Part shown: positions 55,346-64,000 of the stretch, piece after piece
Layout of the letters: each line of letters starts with the position of its first letter
How positions within the stretch are numbered: position 1 is the first letter of the stretch
Source: Lolium rigidum
Taxonomy: Eukaryota; Streptophyta; Magnoliopsida; Poales; Poaceae
Assembly (NCBI RefSeq): GCF_022539505.1
Contig: NC_061509.1
Span: 209,398,254 to 209,462,253, forward strand
Direction of reading: 5' to 3'
DNA: 64,000 bases
Translations under genes and position numbers: made by a program
Notes under the pieces: generated by a model
Databases searched by the model: none
What the model saw: only the letters and a program-made list of their open reading frames with translations
What the model was told of the DNA's origin: nothing

Positions 55346-58061
55346 TTAAATGACTTGTTTATTTACAAGATTCCTTTTCATAGGAAGTGGGTTAGGCTTA
55401 AATTTGTTTCATACTTGCTTTTTGATTCTCTCTTTGCTTCAACTCTCATCCTTATGTGAGCATCATTAAAATTGCTGAGCCCATCTTAATGGCTATAAAG
55501 AAAGCACTTCTTGGGAGATAACCCATGTTTTTATTTTACTAAAGTACTTTTGTTTTATATTTGTGTCTTGGAAGTTGTTACTACTGTAGCGACCTCTCCT
55601 TATCTTTATTTTATTGCATTGTTTTGCCAAGTAAAGTCTTTGATAGTAAAGATGATACTAGATTTGGATTACTGCGCAGAAACAGATTTCTTGCTGTCAC
55701 GAATTTGGGCAGGGTTCTCTGTAGGTAACTCAGAAAAATCTGTCAATTTACGTGCGTGATCCTCAGATTTGTACGCAACTTTCATTCAATTTGAGCATTT
55801 TCATCTGAGCAAGTTAAGTACCTCTAAAAAATTCGCCTTTACGGACTGTTCTGTTTTGACAGATTCTGCCTTTTATTTCGCATTGCCTGTTTTGCTATGT
55901 TTGATGGATTTCTTTGTTCCATTAACTTTCAGTAGCTTTGTGCAATGTCCAGAAGTGTTAAGAATGATTGTGTCACCTCTGAATATGTGAATTTTTGATT
56001 ATGCACTAACCCTCTAATGAGTTTGTTTTGAGTTGAAATTTTCAAGGGTCAAGAGAGGAGGATGATACAATATGATCAAGAAGAGTGAAAAGTCTAAGCT
56101 TGGGGATGCCTTTGTGGTTCATCCCTGCATATTTCAATAAGACCCAAGCATCTAAGCTTGGGGCTGCTCAATGCATCCCCTTCTTCATCGACAACTTATC
56201 AGGTCACCTCTAGTGAAATTATATTTTTATTCGGTCACATCTTATGTGCTTTACTTGGAGCGTCTGTGTGCTTTTATTTTCGTTTTGTTATTTTAATTCT
56301 CTGAATAAATTCATGCTTGTGTGGGAGAGAGACACGCTCCGCTCTTTCATGTGAACACTAGTGTTCTTCGCTTCTATCTTTAATGTTCATGGCGAAGGTT
56401 GAAACTGCTTCGTTCATTGTTATATGGTTGGAAACGGAAAATGCTTCATGTGGTAATTGGTATAATGTCTTGAATAATTTGATACTTGGCAATTGTTGTG
56501 CTCATATAGATCATGTTTAAGCTCTTGCATCATGTACTTTGCACCTATTAATGAAGAACTACATAGAGCTTGTTAAAATTTGGTTTGCATGATTGGTCTC
56601 TAGAGTCTAGATATTTTCTGGTTAAGGTGTTTGAACAACAAGGAAGACGATGTAGAGTTTTATAATGCTTGAAATATGTTCATATGTGAGTTTTGATGTA
56701 CCGTTTTATACTTGAGTTTGCTTCAAACAACCTTGCTAGCCTAGCCTTGTATTGAGAGGGATTTCTTCTCGTGCATCCAAATCATTGAGTCAAAAACTAT
56801 GCCATTTGTGTCCACCATACCTACCTACTACATGGTATTTCTCTGCCATTCCAAAGTAAATTACTTGAGTGCTACCTTTAAAATTCCATTCTTTGTCTTT
56901 GCAATATATAGCTCATGGGAAAATAGCCTTAAAAACTATTGTGGTGAAGAATATGTAGTTATGTATCTTATTTCTTAATAAGTTGTTTGTTGAGCGGTAA
57001 CCATGCTTCTGGGGACGCCACCAACTATTACACCTTTGTTGAATATCATGTGAGTTGCTATGCATGTTCGTCTTGTCTGAAGTAAGGGCGATTTTCATGA
57101 TCAAATGGTTTGAGTATGCATATTGTTAGAGAAGAACATTGGCCGCTAACTAAAGCCATGAATCATGGTGGAAGTTTCAGTTTGGACAATTAATCCTCAA
57201 TCTCTTATGAGAATATTATCTATTGTTGAATTCTTTGCATTAAAGAGGAGTCCATTATCTGTTGTCTTTGTTGTCCCGGTATGGATGTCTAAGTTGAGAA
57301 TAATCAAAAACGAGAAATCAAATGCGATCTTTCTCCTTAGACCTTTGTACAGGCGGCATAGAGGTACCCCTTTGTGACACTTGGTTGAAACATATGTTAT
57401 GCAATGATAATCCATGTTAATCCAAGCTAATTAGGACAAGGTGCGAGCACTATTGGTATACTATGCATGAGGTTTGCAACTTATAGGATATCTTATACAT
57501 AACACATATGCTTTATTACTACCGTTGACAAAATTGTTTCTATGTTTTCAAAATGAAAAGCTCTAGCACAAAAATAGTAATCCATGCTTCCCTCTGCGAA
57601 GGGCCTTTCTTCTACTTTATTGTTGAGTCAGTTTACCTACTTCTTTCTATCTTAGAAGCAAACACTTGTATGAACTGTGTGCATTGATTCTTAAATGTTT
57701 ACCTATTGCACTTGTTATATTACTTTGTGTTGACAATTATCCATGAGATATGCATGTTGAAAGTTGAAAGCAACCGCTGAAACTTATATCTTCCTTTGTG
57801 TTGCTTCAATGCCTTTATTTTGAATTTATTGATTTATGAGTTAACTCTTATGCAAGACTTATTGATGCTTGTCTTGAAAGTACTATTCATGAAAAGTCTT
57901 TGCTATATGGTTCAGTTGTTTACTCATTTTCTTTACCATTTCTTCGAATCACTTCATTCATCTCATATGCTTTACAATAGTATGATCAAGATTATGTAAG
58001 TAGCATGTCACTTCCGAAATTATCTTTGTTATCGTTTACCTACTCGAGGACGAGTAGGAAC
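55346..58061 (+). other. Long conserved non-coding tail of B1
   Basis: 2.7 kb without a credible ORF. It aligns in blocks with the tail of element C in opposite genomic orientation and partly with A. It contains AAGCTTGGGGATGCC (56098) and AAGCTTGGGGCTGCT (56155), near copies of the terminal polypurine tract about 1.9 kb upstream of it. Confidence 0.65.
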
Positions 58062-58077
58062 TAAGCTTGGGGATGCT
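58062..58077 (+). promoter_or_regulatory. Polypurine tract of B1
   Basis: TAAGCTTGGGGATGCT right before the LTR start, after CTCGAGGACGAGTAGG. Confidence 0.8.
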
Positions 58078-59551
58078 TGATACGTCTCAAACGTATTTAT
58101 AATTTCTTATGTTCCATGCTTGTTTTATGACAATACCTACATGTTTTGTTCACACTTTAATTATGATGATTTTATGCGTTTTCCGGAACTAACCTATTAA
58201 CGAGATGCCGAAGTGCCAGTTCCTGTTTTCTGCTGTTTTTGGTTCAAGAAATCCTAGTAAGGAAATATTCTCGGAATTGGACGAAATCAACGCCCAGCAT
58301 CTTATTTTCCCCGGAAGGTTCCAGAGCACCGAAGAAGGGCCAGAGAGGAGCCAGGGGGGCCCCACACGCCAGGGCGGCATGGCCAAGGGGTGGGGTGTGC
58401 CCCCCTATGGTGTGGCCCCACCAAGGCCCCTCCGAGGCTACCCTTCCGCCTACTTAAGGTCTTCGTCGCAAAAACCATACACGGATAAGCCACGATACGA
58501 GAAAAGTTCCAGAGCCGCCGCCATCGCGAAGCCAAGATTCGGGGGACAGAAGTCTCTGTTCCGGCACCTCGCCGGGACGGGGAATTGCCCCGAGTCATCT
58601 CCATCGACACCACCGCCATCTTCATCGCCATCGCTGTCTCCCATGATGAGGAGGGAGTAGTTCTCCCCCGAGGCTGAGGGTTGTACCGTAGCTATGTGGT
58701 TCATCTCTCTCTCCCATGTGATCTTTATGTGATCATGAGCTTTGTGATCTAGTTGAATATCATCTATGTGCTACTCTAGTGATGTTATTAAAGTACTCTA
58801 TTCCTCCTCCATGATGTAATGTTGACAGTGTGTGCATCATGTAGTACTTGGCATAGGTTATGATTGTGATCTCTTGTAGATTATGAAGTTAACTATTACT
58901 ATGATAGTATTGATGCGATCTATTCACCCTTTCATAGCCTGACGGTGACAGTGTGCATGCTATGTTAGTACTCGGTATAATTGCAATGATCTATTATGCA
59001 CTCTAAGGTTACTTAAATATGAACACCGAATGTTGTGGAGCTTGTTAACTCCGGCTTGAGGGAGCTCTTGTAGCCCTACACAATAAATGGTGTTTGTCAC
59101 CCAACAAGAGAGTGTAGAGAAAATAGTATTTGTTTATTCAGTTATGTGATCAATGTTGAGAGTGTTCACTAGTGAAAGTATGATCCCTAGGCCTTGTTTC
59201 CGAATATCGAAACTCCGTTTATTTATCGTTCTACTGCATGTTTACTTGCTGCCATATTTATTTCAGATTGTTATTACCACTCATATTCATCCATATCACT
59301 TGCATCTTACTATCTCTTCGCTGAACTAGTGCACCTATACGTCTGACAAGTGTATTAGGTGTGTTGGGGACACAAGAGACTTCTTGTATCGTAATTGCAG
59401 GGTTGCTTGAGAGGGATGTCTTTGTCCTCTACCTCCCCGAGTTCGATAAACCTTGGGTGATTCACTTAAGGGAAACTTGCTGCTGTTCTACAAACCTCTG
59501 CTCTTGGAGGCCCAACACTGTCTACAGGAATAGAAGCGTGCGTAGACATCA
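58078..59551 (+). repeat. 3' LTR of B1
   Basis: 1474 bp, same ends as the 5' LTR. Followed by TSD AGCCT (59552-59556). Confidence 0.92.
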
Positions 59552-59556
59552 AGCCT

Positions 59557-61069
59557 ATAAAAGGAACCCTATACCTCATCCATTTCATCATCGTGTACCA
59601 TGATACAAGCAAACCAAAGAGTTGGACCACTCCATGCTTTAGATAGGACCAAGATGAAGCAGCTCTAGGAGGTGGAGGCATACCGCAAGAAGTAGGTTTA
59701 TCAGATTTCCTGAAGAACAAGCTACAGAAGATAGAAAGGTAGAATTCTTAGGCAGACCACATATTTAGATACTCACATCATCATTTCTTGAGTAGAACCA
59801 TAGATTATAATCCAATTCCTTTTGGAGTGAGAGGGGTAATTGGTATAACCATATCCAAATACTTCTAGTGATACTTTAGGAAGCCCATGCCATGCATGAT
59901 CATCACCATTGGGTAATGATCATAAACCTTAAGAACTTGAAGTAGAAGACATTAAAAATAAGTTGATCATGTCTAATACATGATCATGCTTTAGAGATAT
60001 GTCAGGATAAGTTAAATTCTAATATGATAAGTAGATATCATTCACCACATGAAAGCATAGGAAGATTATTAGTAAGCCACCCTAGACTTAGATCTCAATC
60101 CTAACTTGTGAATCACTTGGTGATCTTAAGTAGAATCCTACCACATCTATGTTCCACTTGTTCCTCAATTAATATAAGAAAACCTTAGAGACAAACCATA
60201 TACTTAATATGGTGTGAATAACAATTCATCCTTATCACCAAAGGTAATTATAATAAGAACCATAGCCACTCTAGATATTTCAAAGCTAAATTAAAGATAA
60301 TAATAGTATTCAACTTATAGGAGATAACACCAATTCTCAAGTCCTTAGTAACTAGGTGAGCACATGAAACAATAGGCAATCTTATCATTGATAGGGGAAA
60401 CCAAACCCTAGACCACCTCTCTATTCCACTTATGTTTCAACTAATAAAACATAAGCTAAATCTAGATAATTCAAAATGAGATCAACCCTAGTACTAAGCC
60501 CTATCCTTAAAACCATGAGATTTAACTAAACAATACTTATTAGAATTTCACTCAAGATTGTGAGACAAACAAATAAACCTTTATATCCTTTACCAATGAT
60601 ATTTGAATATCATTAATAATCCTCAAGATTTATAAAAATTGAGCACATGAAATCATGGCCATAAAATCAAATTCCTAAATAAGAAACTAACTAATAAGCT
60701 ATGCTTTATAAATTATTTCTTACAAAGTAATATCAAATCAAATCCTACCTACCATTAGGTATATAAATAGAAGATCTTTTGAAATATGATTTCAATACTC
60801 ATTTGTTAGTATTCAAACAACATTACATATTGGAATATTTAACTCAAATTCCAATAGTATATAATAAGTAAATAGGGTACTACCCATTTAAAAATCTCTT
60901 AATATACCACTAAAGACTTTGCAGTATTTTGGACTAATCTCTGTATGATTCAAATAGACAAGACCTGCAAAATAAAAATGAATTCAATTTTGAATTAAAA
61001 CAGAATTATAAAACAGAATTGAAAATAGTAAAGAAAAAAACAGAAAAGAAAAAGAGAGAAGAGAGGTGC
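59557..61069 (+). other. Y LTR, AT-rich part
   Basis: No ORF or known motif. Part of the Y LTR between the B1 insertion and its GC-rich promoter zone. Confidence 0.45.
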
Positions 61070-61870
61070 TTACCTGGGCAGGCCGCAGAAGCCCAGCACG
61101 AGCCCACCAACGTGGCCTAGTCCACCGCCAGAACCCAACCCACGTACTGTTTCACCGTGGATAAAGACGAGATGAAGGTCATCTTCTTCGTCTCCTCCAC
61201 TGCGCGCACGGGAGCTCGACACCGCGACGGAGAGGACACGTCCCGCAGTCGCCGCCGACATTGTTGACCTCCAGTGCACGTCGGAGGCCGTATAAACGGC
61301 GAGGAAGCCTCAAACCGACCCCTCTTCGTCTTAATCGCCCGAAACCCCGAAACCCTAGCTCCCGGACCACCACCCCTCGCCGTCGATTGGGGAAGCCAAA
61401 GCCTCGCCGTGGACACCAGCGGCACCGCCGTGCTCGATTTGCTCCTCCTGCACAAGGAATCGAGCCAGGAGGCTCTCAGTCGCCGGATATTGCTCGTTCC
61501 TTTCCGTTGGCAAGCCGAAGAAAAGTCGACCGTGACGTTGTCTCCGGCCATATTCTTTACCAATTCGAAGCTATGCGCAGCAATGGTGAGCATACGCTTC
61601 TCGACAGCCATTTATTGGCCTTGATCATGCATCATAATTCGCTAGCACCATCGGCCTCCATATGCCGCCGCTGTTTGTGCTCGCCGGAGCTATTCCGGCG
61701 ACCATTAGGGAGCGGCGCCACCACCTTTAGGCTCAACACTGCGCCGTGCGTCCACCCAGCAACTCAGCACAGGCGCGGGATCTCTGAATCACCGACGTCG
61801 TCGGCAACTGGCCGTCGGCCGGCCACTTCACTGCCACATCGGCGATTTTGACTCGGTCAAAGCACGTGTG
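61070..61870 (+). promoter_or_regulatory. GC-rich promoter zone of Y LTR
   Basis: Rises sharply in GC from AT-rich flanks and contains TATAAA (61291-61296). A minus-strand ORF (61117-61611) is open for 164 codons but has no recognised domain. By analogy with G this is the LTR promoter and leader. Confidence 0.4.
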
Positions 61871-62158
61871 GTAGGTGACCTGGCCACTGGCCCACCTATC
61901 TGTGTCTGTGGGTAGCTTTAGCCGGGTAGATTTAGTATTTCCTATTCTATTTCAAATTTCATTAATTGCTGTAACTTTAAATTAATATAGAAAATTCATT
62001 TTAACTCACAAAAATATAAATAAGATATCAAAATTCTTATAAAAGAAAATTATATCCAATAAAAATATAATATGAAATTTTATTTTAAAATAAAAATTTA
62101 ATTGTTTAACCCTATTTAATTAAGCCTTTTCTTTTATTCTAAATTCAATTAAAATTCA

Positions 62159-62858
62159 TGTCGTCGTGGTGAACGAGCAGATGCCATAGGATGGCTTAAG
62201 TTGGGGCCGAATGGACGTATGAGGATTCGGGGGAGGGTTTGCGACTAGATGGGAAGAACTTCCGGATGCTTTCCACAAGAACACAACCAAAGGCCGGTAT
62301 ACGAGAAGAGAGACAAGAGGAAGAACTCTTTACTAGATCGCTAGCTTCATTGATCTCAACATGGTTACAAGCTCTTGTACACTGATCCCTCTGTGGTCTC
62401 GCGCCTGTAGGAGGCAGTACCCCCTCTCCTTATATAGGGGAGAGGGTGGCTTACACTGGAAGAAACCCTAATGGCATCTTTGACTGGACAAACTACTTTA
62501 CAAAGCTACTTTAATCATAGATGACATCGGAGTCTTCTTTAATCAGGGGCGCTGACGTCCTCCGGCTTCTTTGACCGTCATCCTTCTCTTTATCGTCAGC
62601 CCTTCGTCTAAAGTTACTTTGCTTAGCTCATCTTTGTCTTCTTGCTCCAGAGAGAATCTTTGACCAGTCCTGCCGACAGGCTCTTCTTTCCGGTATCTTC
62701 TTTACCGGATTCCGGCATACCCCCTTGGGGATACCGGCCTAGCTTTGCTTTCCCAAGTTCCTATCAGGCTTCCGGTAAGAACATTAAACCGGTATCTCGA
62801 TGGCTCAAACCATCCGGTTTGGCATGCCTTTGGCATACCGGGGGTTATCCCCCCAACA
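62159..62858 (-). repeat. 3' LTR of Z
   Basis: 700 bp. In minus sense it starts TGTTGGGGGGATAACC and ends CACGACGACA. A minus-strand TATA box TATATAAGG lies at about 62428-62436. The adjoining minus-strand sequence CTTCGGGGACTAA (62859-62871) is the polypurine tract. Confidence 0.75.
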
Positions 62859-62871
62859 TTAGTCCCCGAAG

Positions 62872-63802
62872 CTGGTATAGCCTGGAGGATTCTATCCTAC
62901 AGACCATGCCAGGTTCTCATTTCCTTAGGATACCGGTTTAATTACTCATGTCTTGAGCTTAGTTCCGGCACCTTTACCCTTGTTCTTTCTCTTCTCTTTG
63001 CAAGGCTCGTTCCGGCATCTCTCTTTTCCGGTATCATGTGTCTTTACTGCTTCCTCGGCGAAGTCGAGAATATCTCGGGCCCCGCGCCTGACAGAGACAT
63101 GCGCACTGTGACTGTCGCGCCAGTGTCAGTTGTCATATCGCTTCGACTCCCGCGCGCTCATTTAATGCAACGCAGCGGATCCCACTACCTCTTCGGGATC
63201 CCGTGTGTGCCTCCGTGTGGCTCCCCATTTTCTCGCGTGTATTCCCTCGCCACGTGGCGGCCCAAGGCGCGAACCGTCGTGGGCCGCGAGGCGAACCGCC
63301 GCGGCCCAGCGGTTTCCCGCCCACCTTCTCTCTCCTTTATAAACAGAACCGCCCCTTCTTCTTCGTCTTCTTCGCATTCTCCTCCTTCGCGCACAGAGCT
63401 TCACGCCTTTGCGCCTCCGCCGCTCTCCGTCCGCCGTCGCTCCTTCAAGCTCCGGCGCCCGGCGAACTCACGCCGTGCCTCCGCCGGACTTCGCTGTGCG
63501 GAGATCTTCGGCAGCAACTTCATTTCTCCCGCCGCATTCGTGCTTCTTCTCAAGCTTCTCTGCCTCGCCATCGACAGTGCTCTCCGGCGGCCGCAGGTCC
63601 GCTCCGTCGCCAGCAAACGCTTCCCTCAGCGACTCCGCCGCTTAAGGTTGGTACCAATTTCGTTTCACTCGTCCTCTGTTTGCTTTCCGGATCTTGGGTC
63701 TTTAGTGTTCTTATTTCCTCTTTTTCTTTGGTTTTCTTCTTACTCGTAGATCTTCACGCGGGGTCCAAGTCTGGGATTCTTGTTTTTTCGCCTCCCCTTG
63801 CA
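62872..63802 (+). promoter_or_regulatory. Promoter and 5' UTR of the Z antisense gene
   Basis: GC-rich, with a clear TATA box TATAAA at 63338-63343. A possible leader intron runs from AAG/GTTGGT near 63646 to TTACTCGTAG at 63749. The ATG follows at 63803. A 334-codon ORF spanning 62745-63749 overlaps this zone but shows no family resemblance and is taken as chance. Confidence 0.45.
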
Positions 63803-64000
63803 ATGTCTGACGAGGAATCCTCCTCTGCATCTTCTTCTTCCCTTTCTCTCAAGCGCCGTAGACCATCTCCCGGCGGATCCACGGCTTCTGATCCGATGGA
63901 GACCGATTCCGGCAATCAGCAGGAATCCGGTAGCCATCAAGAGTCCGGTGGCCACCTAGAATCCGGTAGCTTTAGCCAAGCTTCCGGTAGCCCAACCTCT
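63803..64000 (+). CDS. Antisense ORF of Z, N-terminal part
   Basis: An open frame from ATG 63803 past the window edge. It starts MSDEESSSASSSSLSLKRRR, then PSPGGSTASDPMETDS and a short repeat (QESGSHQESGGHLESGS). Ser-rich starts with a basic KRRR cluster are typical of the N-terminus of the putative gypsy-type transposon ORF of grass Tat elements; the domain itself would lie to the right. The basic cluster could act in nuclear import. Identification rests on context and start, so it is moderate. Confidence 0.55.
   Translation, partial: MSDEESSSASSSSLSLKRRRPSPGGSTASDPMETDSGNQQESGSHQESGGHLESGSFSQASGSPTS

Larger units (their letters stand above)
53090..59551 (+). mobile_element. Element B1: complete non-autonomous Athila-like retrotransposon
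   Basis: 6.46 kb with intact structure: LTRs at 53090-54554 and 58078-59551, TSD AGCCT, a primer-binding site exactly matching tRNA-Asp, one ORF, a long non-coding tail and a polypurine tract. There is no gag core, protease, reverse transcriptase or integrase. The LTRs differ only by scattered small changes by eye, so it is one of the younger insertions. It lies in the Y LTR. Confidence 0.92.
51936..62158 (+). mobile_element. Y: Tekay-like LTR (solo or 5'), split by B1 and cut by Z
   Basis: Starts TGTAACATCCCAGG, the same opening as the G LTRs. Pieces are 51936-53089 and 59557-62158, about 3.75 kb without B1, close to the G LTR length. A GC-rich part (61070-61870) has a TATA box TATAAA at 61291-61296 and AAACCCTAGC downstream, placed as in G. 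The right end is hidden by the Z insertion, so whether an internal region exists is unknown. Orientation is inferred from the opening and the TATA box. Confidence 0.6.
62159..64000 (-). mobile_element. Element Z: Tat-type Ty3/gypsy retrotransposon, partial
   Basis: Only its 3' end is in the window, in minus orientation: LTR 62159-62858, then the interior to the window edge. The interior starts, in plus sense, with the upstream region and first exon of a gene antisense to the element, the same layout as E1. It is inserted at the end of the visible Y sequence, after ATTCA (62154-62158, likely TSD). Confidence 0.72.

Noticed and set aside
61117..61611. 164-codon minus-strand ORF as a host gene
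   Set aside because: No recognised domain. It lies in the GC-rich promoter zone of an LTR where chance ORFs are common.
62745..63749. 334-codon plus-strand ORF upstream of the Z antisense gene
   Set aside because: It starts inside the LTR, runs across the TATA box and leader, and is Ser/Pro-rich without family resemblance. The ATG at 63803 fits better.

Overview
This window is plant nuclear DNA from a grass, most likely a large-genome Pooideae species (wheat, barley, ryegrass or oat type). The evidence is the pile of nested long-terminal-repeat (LTR) retrotransposons with LTRs opening TGATACGTC or TGTAACATCCC, primer-binding sites matching plant tRNA-Asp and initiator tRNA-Met, and small DNA transposons. 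I found no intact host gene, rRNA, tRNA or CRISPR array. Almost every base can be placed in a transposable element, and coordinates of ends come from terminal repeats and target-site duplications (TSDs) read directly.

Layout from left to right. (1) 1-6634: right part of a Tat/RIRE2-like Ty3/gypsy element, E1. It has a protease remnant on the plus strand, an intron-containing gene on the opposite strand (about 1611-5102), three hairpin repeats, a polypurine tract and one LTR. E1 sits in the LTR of (2) element A (6630-12494, minus strand), a gag-only retrotransposon. A sits in (3) an LTR fragment B2 (12495-13234). B2 sits in the 3' LTR of (4) element C (13235-21918, minus strand). C carries in its other LTR an 852-bp hAT transposon (18258-19109, 8-bp TSD) and a solo LTR B' (19866-21570, TSD AGGGG). 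C sits in the pol gene of (5) X (21919-26647, plus strand, Athila-like), whose LTR holds another small DNA transposon (25321-26067). X sits in the 5' LTR of (6) W (26648-51131, plus strand, Athila-like). The same W LTR was also hit by (7) G (27070-41055, TSD CCATC), a nearly full-length 14-kb Tekay/Del-type chromovirus with 4-kb LTRs.

W has lost everything between its 5' LTR and the middle of its integrase. That integrase remnant was then hit by (8) a 4.9-kb Mutator-like element (42024-46886, 9-bp TSD ATTAGAAAA, TIRs of about 120 bp). This MULE carries a captured, decayed DUF295/F-box-type plant gene in antisense, an array of a ~49-bp repeat and a Stowaway fragment, so it is a Pack-MULE. It is the most interesting object here.

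Right of W: (9) 51132-51935 unclassified DNA and an LTR fragment; (10) a long Tekay-like LTR, Y (from 51936), split by (11) B1 (53090-59551, TSD AGCCT), a complete non-autonomous retrotransposon encoding only an orphan ORF; and (12) Z (62159-64000+, minus strand), a second Tat-type element whose antisense gene begins at 63803 and runs off the window.

The elements share two themes. Most are non-autonomous: A, B1 and C carry one ORF and conserved terminal sequences, so they would need polymerase and integrase supplied by relatives. Most insertions landed in the LTRs of older elements. The nesting gives a relative time order: E1 is younger than A, A than B2, B2 than C, C than X, X than W; G and the MULE are also younger than W; B1 and Z are younger than Y.
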